Shown here piece after piece: positions 54,089 to 64,000 of a stretch of 64,000 bases of DNA. The DNA is taken from assembly GCF_002259485.1 (NCBI RefSeq), contig NZ_NPGA01000014.1, positions 186,001-250,000 of the forward strand, written 5' to 3'. The stretch's first letter is position 1, and each line of letters starts with the position of its first letter. Under the pieces are notes generated by a model. The model ran no database searches. It worked only from the letters and a program-made list of their open reading frames with translations, and was not told the origin of the DNA. The DNA comes from Rhodococcus sp. 14-1411-2a. GTDB taxonomy: Bacteria > Actinomycetota > Actinomycetes > Mycobacteriales > Mycobacteriaceae. A program made the position numbers and the translations under genes.

Positions 54089-55819
54089 ATGCTGATCCCC
54101 CTGCTGCGCACGTATCTGGCTCCGTACAAGATGCCGATCGTCGCGTTGATTCTGCTGCAACTCGTGGCCACGCTTGCCGCCCTGTTCCTGCCCAGTCTCA
54201 ACGCCGACATCATCGACAAGGGCGTCACCACCGGCGACACCGGCTACATCCTCTCGGCCGGCGGAGTCATGTTGCTGGTCTCGGCAGTGCAGATCATCAG
54301 CTCGGTGGCCGCGGTGTTCATCGGTGCGCGCGCGGCCATGGGTGTCGGACGCGACCTGCGCGGTGCCATCCTGCATCGCGTCGGCACGTTCTCCGCCCGT
54401 GAGGTCGGCCAGTTCGGAGCGCCGTCGCTGATCACCCGCAACACCAACGACGTTCAGCAGGTGCAGCTGGTGATCGTCATGGGGTTCACCATCGTGGTGA
54501 TGGCACCGATCATGTGCGTCGGCGGCATCGTGATGTCGCTGCGCGAGGATCTCGGGTTGTCGTGGATCCTGATGATCGCGGTGCCGGGGCTCGCGATCTC
54601 CATGGGCCTGATCATCGTCAAGATGGTCCCCGCGTTCCGCTCGATGCAGAAGCGTATCGACGCCGTCAATCGTGTCCTGCGCGAGCAGATCACCGGAATT
54701 CGCGTGGTGCGAGCCTTCGTCCGCGAGGATTTCGAGATCGACCGTTTCGGGTCGGCCAACGCCGCACTCACCGATACCGCCCTGCGCGTCGGACGGCTCA
54801 TGGCACTGATGTTCCCGACTGTCATGCTCATCAGCAACGTCACCAGCGTTGCCGTCATCTGGTTCGGTGGTCACGCGATCGACGACGGCACGATGCAGAT
54901 CGGCTCGCTCACAGCACTTCTGAGCTACATCATGCTCATCCTCATGTCGGTGATGATGGCCTCGTTCATCGCGATGATGGTTCCCCGCGCGTCGGTGTGC
55001 GCCGATCGCATCAGCGAGGTACTCGCCACCGAATCCTCGGTCGTGTTGCCCCGCGAGCCCAAGACCTTCGCGTCGTCGCCGGGAACCGTCGAGCTCGTGA
55101 ACGCCGAATTCTCTTTCCCCGGAGCCGAATATCCGGTGCTGTGCGGGGTCAACCTCACCGCCGAGGCAGGCAAGATCACCGCCATCATCGGCGGCACCGG
55201 CTCGGGAAAGTCCACTCTCGTCAACCTGATTCCGCGACTCATCGACGTCACCGGCGGTGAGGTACGCGTCGGCGGCGTCGATATCCGCGAACTCGATTTG
55301 GATCTGCTGCGCTCCGAGATCGGTCTGATCCCGCAGAAGCCGTACCTGTTCTCGGGCACCATCGCGAGCAACCTGCGCTACGGCAAATCCGACGCCACCG
55401 ACGACGAACTGTGGGAGGCACTCGAGATCGCCCAGGGAGCCGACTTCGTTCGCGCCATGCCGGAGGGATTGGAGACGCCCGTCGCGCAGGGCGGTACGAC
55501 GGTCTCCGGCGGTCAGCGGCAACGCCTCGCCATCGCTCGCGCGCTGGTGCGCAAACCCAGCATCTATCTGTTCGACGACTCGTTCTCCGCACTCGACCTC
55601 ACCACCGACGCCAATCTGCGCGGGGCTCTGAAGGCAGTGACGCGAGATGCGTGCATGATCGTTGTCGCTCAACGCGTCTCGACCATCATCGACGCCGATC
55701 AGATACTCGTACTCGACGACGGAAAGCCGGTAGGTGTGGGTACCCACGACCAATTGATGGCCGATTGCCCCACCTACGCCGAGATCGTCGACTCGCAGCA
55801 CGCAGTGGGTGCACTGTGA
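54089..55819 (+). CDS. ABC exporter half-transporter with degenerate ATPase site
   Basis: A 576-residue ABC exporter: six membrane helices (about residues 15-290) and a nucleotide domain with Walker A GGTGSGKST, Q-loop LIPQKPYLFSG and a canonical signature VSGGQRQR. The Walker B glutamate is replaced: LFDDSFS (Asp497), and the H-loop histidine by Gln528 in VAQRVST. So its own ATP site is non-catalytic, and it supplies the signature to the partner's active site. It ends in a GTGA overlap with the next gene. Confidence 0.93.
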   Translation: MLIPLLRTYLAPYKMPIVALILLQLVATLAALFLPSLNADIIDKGVTTGDTGYILSAGGVMLLVSAVQIISSVAAVFIGARAAMGVGRDLRGAILHRVGTFSAREVGQFGAPSLITRNTNDVQQVQLVIVMGFTIVVMAPIMCVGGIVMSLREDLGLSWILMIAVPGLAISMGLIIVKMVPAFRSMQKRIDAVNRVLREQITGIRVVRAFVREDFEIDRFGSANAALTDTALRVGRLMALMFPTVMLISNVTSVAVIWFGGHAIDDGTMQIGSLTALLSYIMLILMSVMMASFIAMMVPRASVCADRISEVLATESSVVLPREPKTFASSPGTVELVNAEFSFPGAEYPVLCGVNLTAEAGKITAIIGGTGSGKSTLVNLIPRLIDVTGGEVRVGGVDIRELDLDLLRSEIGLIPQKPYLFSGTIASNLRYGKSDATDDELWEALEIAQGADFVRAMPEGLETPVAQGGTTVSGGQRQRLAIARALVRKPSIYLFDDSFSALDLTTDANLRGALKAVTRDACMIVVAQRVSTIIDADQILVLDDGKPVGVGTHDQLMADCPTYAEIVDSQHAVGAL

Positions 55820-57762
55820 CCGCGCAGGTGGAGAAGGCGGAAGAGGAGGACATCGCCCCCGTCTCCAAGACTGTGAAGCCGGGAACCAAGGCCCGCAACT
55901 TCAAGGGTTCGTTCAAGCGTCTGGTGGGCCTGCTCGCTCCCGAGCGAGTGCTCCTGTCGGTGATGCTGGCGTTCGGTATCGCCAGCACCGTGCTGACCGT
56001 CGCGGCACCCAGCGTCCTCGGGCACGCGACGGACCTCATCTTCAACGGCGTCGTCGGCCGCGAGCTCGATCCGGGGCAGACCCGAGAGCAGGCCATCGAT
56101 CAGCTCCGGGCGGCGGGGAACGACTCCGTCGCAGATCTGGTGTCCGGGACGGACCTGACTCCTGGAGCCGGAATCGACTTCGGTGCAGTCGGAACCGTAC
56201 TGATGTGGGTCCTGGTTCTGTATGTGCTCTCTGCGGTGCTGGCCTGGGCGCAGGGATACATCCTCAACATCGCGCTGCAGCGGCGAATCCTGTTGCTGCG
56301 CGGCAGCGTCGAGGCGAAGGTGCATCGACTGCCGCTGAAGTACTTCGACAACAATGCTCGCGGCGAGACGCTGAGCCGCGTCACCAACGACATCGACAAC
56401 GTCTCGACGAGCCTGCAGCAGACACTGAGTCAGTTGATCACCGGCATTCTCACCGTCCTGGGCATCCTCGGCGTGATGATCTGGATCTCGCCGTTGCTCG
56501 CTCTCGTTGCGGTGCTGACGATTCCGGCGTCGTTCACGGTCACCGCCGTCATCGCCAAGCGTTCACAGCCGCACTTCGTCGCGCAGTGGAAGCACACCGG
56601 CAAGCTCAACGCGCAGATCGAAGAGACCTACACGGGCCACGAGATCGTCAAGGCCTTCGGCCGTCAGGCCGAGGTGGAGCGCGAGTTCGGCGAGCGCAAC
56701 GAGAAGTTGTTCCAGTCGAGCTTCCGGGCGCAGTTCATCTCCGGCATGATCATGCCCGTCATCATGTTCCTCGGGAACATCAACTACGTGGTCATCGCCG
56801 TGGTCGGCGGGCTGCGGGTCGCGTCGGGCACACTCACGCTCGGTGAGGTGCAAGCGTTCATCCAGTACTCGCGTCAGTTCACGCAACCGCTCACGCAGGT
56901 GGGTTCGATGGTGAACTTGGTGCAGTCGGGTGTCGCGTCGGCCGAGCGGATCTTCGAGGTCCTCGACGCCGAGGAAGAAGACGCCGACCCGGCCGATGCA
57001 GTGCGGCCCACCGAGCGCCGAGGACGCGTCGAATTCGAGGACGTCTCGTTCGGTTACTCTCCCGACCGCCCGCTCATCGAGAACCTCTCGTTGGTGGCCG
57101 ATCCCGGGCATCTGGTCGCGATCGTCGGACCGACCGGCGCGGGCAAGACCACCCTGGTGAACCTCATCATGCGGTTCTACGAGATCGATTCCGGCCGAAT
57201 CACCCTCGACGGCGTCGACACCCGCAAGATGACCCGCGAGGAACTGCGCGCTCGTACCGGAATGGTGCTGCAGGACACCTGGCTGTTCGGCGGAACCATT
57301 CGCGACAACATCGCCTACGGCGACCCGACTGCCAGTGAGGAGGAAATCCTCGGGGCCGCGCGAGTGAGCTACGTGGACCGCTTCGTCCACTCGTTGCCCG
57401 ACGGCTACGACACGATCATCGACGAGGAAGGCAACAACGTCAGCGCCGGTGAGAAGCAGCTCATCACCATCGCCCGCGCCTTCCTGGCCAAGCCGCTGAT
57501 CCTCATCCTCGACGAGGCCACCAGCTCCGTCGACACCCGTACCGAACTGCTGGTGCAGAAGGCCACCGCGAAGCTGCGCACCGATCGCACCAGCTTCGTT
57601 ATCGCGCACCGGCTTTCGACCATCCGCGACGCGGACACCATCGTGGTGATGGAGAACGGCAGCATCGTAGAACAGGGCAATCACGAGGAACTGCTCGCGG
57701 CCAAGGGTGCCTACTTCCGCCTGAATGCGGCTGGAGCGGCTCCGCCGCAGGTGCACGGCTGA
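55816..57762 (+). CDS. ABC exporter half-transporter, catalytic partner
   Basis: A 648-residue partner. A long N-terminal extension and extracellular loop (residues about 70-120) are followed by six membrane helices and a nucleotide domain: Walker A GPTGAGKTT, Q-loop VLQDTWLFGG, Walker B LILDEATSS (Glu567) and H-loop IAHRLST. The signature is changed to VSAGEKQL, matching a degenerate second site in the heterodimer. GTG at 55816 overlaps the preceding stop; the longer open frame from 55411 overlaps the first gene and is not used. Confidence 0.93.
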   Translation: MTAQVEKAEEEDIAPVSKTVKPGTKARNFKGSFKRLVGLLAPERVLLSVMLAFGIASTVLTVAAPSVLGHATDLIFNGVVGRELDPGQTREQAIDQLRAAGNDSVADLVSGTDLTPGAGIDFGAVGTVLMWVLVLYVLSAVLAWAQGYILNIALQRRILLLRGSVEAKVHRLPLKYFDNNARGETLSRVTNDIDNVSTSLQQTLSQLITGILTVLGILGVMIWISPLLALVAVLTIPASFTVTAVIAKRSQPHFVAQWKHTGKLNAQIEETYTGHEIVKAFGRQAEVEREFGERNEKLFQSSFRAQFISGMIMPVIMFLGNINYVVIAVVGGLRVASGTLTLGEVQAFIQYSRQFTQPLTQVGSMVNLVQSGVASAERIFEVLDAEEEDADPADAVRPTERRGRVEFEDVSFGYSPDRPLIENLSLVADPGHLVAIVGPTGAGKTTLVNLIMRFYEIDSGRITLDGVDTRKMTREELRARTGMVLQDTWLFGGTIRDNIAYGDPTASEEEILGAARVSYVDRFVHSLPDGYDTIIDEEGNNVSAGEKQLITIARAFLAKPLILILDEATSSVDTRTELLVQKATAKLRTDRTSFVIAHRLSTIRDADTIVVMENGSIVEQGNHEELLAAKGAYFRLNAAGAAPPQVHG

Positions 57763-57768
57763 GTCACC

Positions 57769-59728
<1,960 letters not shown>

Positions 59729-59821
59729 GGGTGTCACCTTAGGACAGGCCTGGTGTTTCCCGCGTTCAGGCCGCTGCCTGACGCGCTCGGCACCGTCACT
59801 TCGGATCGGGGCGTACGGTGG

Positions 59822-59840
59822 TACTACCGACTGTGTAGTA
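59822..59840. promoter_or_regulatory. inverted repeat before the NRPS gene
   Basis: TACTAC-N7-GTAGTA lies 24 bases before the NRPS start codon, inside the 136-base divergent region. It may be a regulator site; GGGGGG (59853-59858) is the probable ribosome-binding sequence. Confidence 0.4.
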
Positions 59841-59864
59841 GCAGCACGCCCTGGGGGGACCACC

Positions 59865-62800
59865 ATGTTCGACGACGCATTACCTGTGAGTTCGTCCCAG
59901 GCCGATATCTGGATTGCCCAACAATTCATGCCGGACGTGCCCTTCACCATTGCGTATTTCGTCGACATCATCGGCGCCGTGAACCTCGACGCGCTGGTCG
60001 AGTGCGGTAGCAGGGCGCATCGGGAGTTCTCGTCGTCGACGATGCGAATCGTCGAGGTCGACGGCACCCCGATGCAGCGGTTCGAGCCTCGGGAGACCGA
60101 CAGGGTGGAGATCCTCGATTTCCGCGAACACGACCGGCCGGCCGACGCGGCGACGCAGTGGATGAATGACGACTGCCGCACGCCCTTCCCGATGGACGGC
60201 CAGCTCGTGCGGTTGCGGGTCCTTCGCGTCGGCGACGATCGCGTGTTCTGGTACACCCGAGCCCACCACATCGCGCTCGACGGTTATGCCTCGATGAAGG
60301 TACTCGAGCGGGCGGCGGCCCTGTATGCCGCCGCGTCTGATGGCGTCGAGCCTGTGGCTGTCGACCCGACGACGCCGGCCGCGCCTGTCTCCGAGGACGA
60401 GCGCTACCGCAACTCCGCCCGCGCACGACGCGATCGAGCGCACTGGCAGTCCGCCGATCTGGGTCACGCCGAGCCTCTCGGCCGAATCGTTCAACCTGCA
60501 TCGGTGCCGATCGTCGTCGGCGAGGATCGATCGGTTTCTCCGACCGCTGCCGGTCATGCGACGTCGACTGTGGTGATCGCGGCCTTCGCCGCGTACCTGG
60601 CGCGGATGAACGACACCGAGAACGTGGATCTGTCGTTGCCGGTCTCAGCGCGGCCGACGGCGATGTTGCGCCGGGCCGGGTCCTCGTTGTCGAACGTTGT
60701 GCCGCTGAGCCTCCCGGGCATCGGGTCTGCGACGGTGAACAACGTGATCAAGTCCACCGAGGTGGCGATCGGTGCCGTGCTCCGCCATCAGCGCAGCAGA
60801 CCTCAGTTGTCCGAGAGTGGTAATGCGCTGAGCGCAGGGCGTTTCGGGCCGACGATCAACGTGATGATGTTCGCGAACACCGTGGCCATCGGCGACTTCG
60901 ACGGCGAGATCAACATTCTGACGACGGGCCCGGTGTCGGACCTCGCCGTCAACATCTACCCCGGGCGAGGTGGAGCGCGTCCTCGCATCGACTTCGAGGC
61001 CAACCCTGCCGCCTACACACCGAGCGACCTGGCGCGCCACCATGCTCGATTCCTGCACTTTCTCGAGAGTTTCGCCGAATCCGGCTACGGCGATACCGCG
61101 ATAGCAGACCTCGACCTGTTCCTGCCCGACGAACCGTGTACGACGCCCGCCTCGGTGGGCGCGGCCGTGACCGAGCGTGGATCTCTGAACGACGTGTTCT
61201 CGACGGCAATCATGCAGCACCGCAATCGAATTGCGATCCAGGATGCGGAGGTGTCGGTCACCTACGCGGAGTTGGATACGAGAGTCGCCGCACTCGCATC
61301 CGCCTTGAGTGCGCGAGGAATCGGTAGCCAGGACCGGGTCGCCGTGCGCATCGGCCGATCCGTGGAGGGGATCGTCGCGTTCTGGGCCGTCGCACGAGTG
61401 GGTGCGGTGTACGTTCCGGTCGACCCGAATCACCCACGCGAGAGAGCGCAGTTCGTGGTGCGAAACAGCGGAGCGGTGTTGGGCCTGTGCGCCGGAGGCG
61501 ACGATCTGGGCGAGGTGGAATGGCTGAACCTCGATGACGTTCTCGCGGAGGGAGGCCCGGGTGATGAACCCGCGCCGACGACACCGCACCACGCGGCGTT
61601 CGTCATCTACACCTCCGGCTCCACCGGGACTCCCAAAGGCGTTGTCGTCACTCACGGTGGCATCGCCGCTCTGGTGCAACAGATCAGGAGCAGCTACGAC
61701 CTCGACGCCGAGTCGCGCGTCTGCCATCTCGCCTCTCCCGGGTTCGATACCGCTGTGGTCGAAGTGTTCGCCGCAGCAACCGCAGGCGCGGCAGTGGTGA
61801 TCGCTCCGCCGGATAGCTATGGCGGCGCAGAACTGTCGGAAGTGATTGCTCGGCAGACGATTACACACCTGCTGATCACGCCCTCGGCGCTGGCCACGCT
61901 GGATCCCGCAGCCCTGTCGCGTGTCGGGACCATCATCATCGGCGGTGAATCGGCACCGCAGGACACCGTCGACCGATGGTCGGTGGGTCATCGGCTACTC
62001 AATGCCTACGGGCCCACCGAGACGACCTGCAGTGTCACGATGACCGAGCCACTGAACCCGGGCGGCGCGGACGGAATCGGTCGAGCCATGGTGGGGGCGG
62101 TGATTCACCTTCTCGATCGGGCGTTGCGGCCCGTTCCCTCGGGTGCAGTCGGCGAAATCTACATCGAAACGCGCGGCGTTGCGCGTGGATATCTCGGGCG
62201 CACCGCAGAAACAGCAGCCCGCTTCGTCGCGAATCCGTTCGGCAGCAGCGGCCTTCGGATGTTCCGCAGTGGAGATCGGGCGCGTCTGCGCGGAGATGGG
62301 ACATTGGAGTTCCTTGGACGTACCGACGACCAGATCAAGATCCGCGGCAATCGCGTCGAACTGGGCGAGATCGACGCGGCACTGCGGGCGCATCCGAAGG
62401 TCGCTGCTGCATCGTCGTCGTTGCGCCGCAGCCGTACTGGTGACCTTCGTATCGACGGGTACATCGTCCCGAAGCGGCCGGGGGAACTCGTCGACACGAC
62501 GCGAATCCGCAACGATCTCGTGGGGCGTCTGCCTGCCCATATGGTGCCGGCGACCATCTCGGTTGTCGACGAGATTCCGCTGACGATCAACCGGAAGATC
62601 GATCGCGGAGCGCTGCCGGCACCCGATCTGTCCATGGTGTCGACCGGGGACCGAACTGCGCCGTCCGGTGCAACCGAGGAGATGGTGTCGTCAGCCTTCT
62701 CGCGTGTACTCGACAGAGATGACATCGACTGCGCCACTTCGTTTTTCGACCTCGGTGGTGACTCACTGGCCGCGACCAGGGTCGTCGCATCGATCCGGGC

Positions 62801-64000
62801 CGAGGCATCGGTGGACATCGGCGTACGAGACCTTGCGGTGGCTCCGTCCGTGCAGGCCTTCGCGGCACGGATCGATGCACGCCGTCGTGTTGGGCTACAA
62901 CATAATTCGCGACCTGAACAAGGTATGTCGCAGGGCGTGACTACAATTTCGTTAGCTCCGCAGCAACGCCACATCGATCGCAGTGCAGCGCTGCCGCTGT
63001 CCAATCTGCCGTTCACGGTGTCGATAACAGGGGAGTTCGATCCAGCGGCAGCCTCGCAGGCGTTGACCGATCTGATCGAGCGACACAGCACGCTGCGGAC
63101 GCGCTACCCGGATATCGATGGGGCCGTAGTTCAGGTCGCCGAGCAGGATTCTGCCGCCGTGGCACCGAACCTCGACGTGGTCGACTTCGATGACGCCGAG
63201 GTACTGCAGACCATGGAGCACCCTTTCGACGTGCGGACCGAGTTCCCGATCCGTGCTCGGCTGTTCGCGTTAGCACCCGATCACCACGTGTTGGCGTGCG
63301 CCGTTCACCACATCGCAGCGGACGGGTGGTCGCTCGGGCTGCTGGCCTCGGATTTCGTACTGGCTTATCAGGCCAGGATGGCCGGCAGTGCACCGTCGTG
63401 GCCCGAATTGCCCTTGCAGTACGCCGATTACAGCGTCTGGGCCGCCGATCGGGATGTATCGGCCGACATCGAGTTCTGGCGCGCGGAACTCGCGGGTGTC
63501 CCCAGCGGCACAGAGCTACCGTTGGACCGACCACGTACACAGGAGTGGGACTTCTCCGGTGCGCGCACATCGCTTCGCTTCGATGCACCCGCCACGGAGA
63601 AAATCACCGAACTTGCCCAGCGTTGTGGGACAGGACGATTCAGCGTGCTGCGCGCAGCACTGCTGATTCTGCTCGCGGAGGTGACGGACTCCACCGATAT
63701 CGTCGTCGGAACCCCGGTTGCCGGGCGCGACGATCCGAGGCTCGAGCAGCTGGTCGGTACCTTCACCAACACCGTCGCGATTCGGACGGACATCGCGTCC
63801 GCTACGACCGTCGAAGACGTGGTGCAGGCGGCCCGTGGGAGCGAGCTGCGCGCATTCGACCATGCATCGGTGCCGTTCGAGGATGTCGTCGCCGATCTCG
63901 CTCCTGACACGGCGGCCGGGCAGCACCCGATTTTCCAGGTCGCGCTGTCTCTGGACGTCTTCACCGCCGCAACCCTCGACCTGGGGGACACACGAGTCGA
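59865..64000 (+). CDS. non-ribosomal peptide synthetase (N-terminal part, C-A-PCP-C)
   Basis: An open frame of 1378 codons that continues past the right edge. Order: condensation domain (residues 1 to about 430, HHIALDG at 134) of the EntF-like N-terminal type; adenylation domain (about 440-920) with YTSGSTGTPKG near 582, NAYGPTET near 712 and the catalytic Lys911 in NRKIDRGALPAPD; carrier domain with GGDSL (Ser967); then a second condensation domain with HHIAADGWS (from 1148). No epimerase domain lies between carrier and second C. Visible pocket residues in FDTAVVEVF and NAYGPTETTCS give a tentative code D-T-V-I-I-G-A-C-S-K that I cannot assign. ATG at 59865 follows GGGGGG. Product unknown; a siderophore or lipopeptide is possible. 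Confidence 0.95.
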   Translation, partial: MFDDALPVSSSQADIWIAQQFMPDVPFTIAYFVDIIGAVNLDALVECGSRAHREFSSSTMRIVEVDGTPMQRFEPRETDRVEILDFREHDRPADAATQWMNDDCRTPFPMDGQLVRLRVLRVGDDRVFWYTRAHHIALDGYASMKVLERAAALYAAASDGVEPVAVDPTTPAAPVSEDERYRNSARARRDRAHWQSADLGHAEPLGRIVQPASVPIVVGEDRSVSPTAAGHATSTVVIAAFAAYLARMNDTENVDLSLPVSARPTAMLRRAGSSLSNVVPLSLPGIGSATVNNVIKSTEVAIGAVLRHQRSRPQLSESGNALSAGRFGPTINVMMFANTVAIGDFDGEINILTTGPVSDLAVNIYPGRGGARPRIDFEANPAAYTPSDLARHHARFLHFLESFAESGYGDTAIADLDLFLPDEPCTTPASVGAAVTERGSLNDVFSTAIMQHRNRIAIQDAEVSVTYAELDTRVAALASALSARGIGSQDRVAVRIGRSVEGIVAFWAVARVGAVYVPVDPNHPRERAQFVVRNSGAVLGLCAGGDDLGEVEWLNLDDVLAEGGPGDEPAPTTPHHAAFVIYTSGSTGTPKGVVVTHGGIAALVQQIRSSYDLDAESRVCHLASPGFDTAVVEVFAAATAGAAVVIAPPDSYGGAELSEVIARQTITHLLITPSALATLDPAALSRVGTIIIGGESAPQDTVDRWSVGHRLLNAYGPTETTCSVTMTEPLNPGGADGIGRAMVGAVIHLLDRALRPVPSGAVGEIYIETRGVARGYLGRTAETAARFVANPFGSSGLRMFRSGDRARLRGDGTLEFLGRTDDQIKIRGNRVELGEIDAALRAHPKVAAASSSLRRSRTGDLRIDGYIVPKRPGELVDTTRIRNDLVGRLPAHMVPATISVVDEIPLTINRKIDRGALPAPDLSMVSTGDRTAPSGATEEMVSSAFSRVLDRDDIDCATSFFDLGGDSLAATRVVASIRAEASVDIGVRDLAVAPSVQAFAARIDARRRVGLQHNSRPEQGMSQGVTTISLAPQQRHIDRSAALPLSNLPFTVSITGEFDPAAASQALTDLIERHSTLRTRYPDIDGAVVQVAEQDSAAVAPNLDVVDFDDAEVLQTMEHPFDVRTEFPIRARLFALAPDHHVLACAVHHIAADGWSLGLLASDFVLAYQARMAGSAPSWPELPLQYADYSVWAADRDVSADIEFWRAELAGVPSGTELPLDRPRTQEWDFSGARTSLRFDAPATEKITELAQRCGTGRFSVLRAALLILLAEVTDSTDIVVGTPVAGRDDPRLEQLVGTFTNTVAIRTDIASATTVEDVVQAARGSELRAFDHASVPFEDVVADLAPDTAAGQHPIFQVALSLDVFTAATLDLGDTRV

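Noticed and set aside
59739-59749. TTAGGACAGGC as an iron-regulator (IdeR/DmdR) half-site before the NRPS
   Set aside because: Only the left half resembles the consensus TTAGGTTAGGCT; the right half shows no symmetry, so it is not reported as an iron box.

Overview
The window is about 64 kb of high-GC actinobacterial chromosome. Frequent GTG starts, ATGA and GTGA overlaps between operon genes, apparently leaderless genes with TAnnnT boxes six bases before the start codon, actinobacterial lipoproteins, a PaaR-type operator like that of Corynebacterium, and the overall gene set point to Rhodococcus or a close relative. No integrase, transposase or phage gene was seen. Most of the window reads as stable metabolic chromosome with a few accessory genes.

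Left third (1-31 kb), catabolism of aromatic and branched-chain compounds. Phenylacetate degradation (1-9 kb): a cut-off enoyl-CoA hydratase, a PaaJ-type thiolase, a TetR regulator, paaZ, an EthD-like gene, paaI, a PucR-type regulator, a GlcD-type oxidase and an MHS-family importer. Three PaaR-like operators tie the cluster together. A DUF3800-like orphan gene (9.3-9.8 kb) separates it from a branched-chain 2-oxoacid dehydrogenase operon (bkdA-bkdB-bkdC-lpdA) with a divergent AsnC/Lrp regulator. Tyrosine/homogentisate degradation follows: hppD with its own Lrp regulator, then hmgA - unknown gene - fahA with a MarR regulator. Between them lies a CoA-transferase / HMG-CoA-lyase / dicarboxylate-carrier operon with a nearby gamma carbonic anhydrase and an IclR regulator. 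A DODA-type dioxygenase, a secreted lipase, a TetR regulator and a second CoA-transferase complete the region.

Middle (31-50 kb), housekeeping and envelope genes: a SIMPL lipoprotein and YceI protein, fused dihydroxyacetone kinase, free methionine-R-sulfoxide reductase, a DUF998 protein, a lipoprotein, an overlapping vsr / cytosine-5 methyltransferase pair, a heterodimeric ABC exporter behind a MerR-type promoter, prephenate dehydrogenase, tadA with its partner gene, a CsbD protein, tRNA-Ser(CGA), an alpha/beta hydrolase, a PHP phosphoesterase, a second YceI protein, a sterol-desaturase-like hydroxylase and a SOUL protein.

Right end (50-64 kb), export and secondary metabolism: an Rrf2 regulator, a TetR/MMPL pair with tandem operators, a second heterodimeric ABC exporter preceded by a large inverted repeat, a divergent tRNA-guanine transglycosylase, a flavin-binding split-barrel protein, and the first 1378 codons of a non-ribosomal peptide synthetase (C-A-PCP-C) that runs off the window.

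Points most worth following up: the unknown gene between hmgA and fahA, where the maleylacetoacetate isomerase step is missing; a short dispersed repeat that lies inside the bkdC linker and the tail of a TetR gene; the CoA-transferase/HMG-CoA-lyase operon; the MerR-type promoter; and the NRPS.
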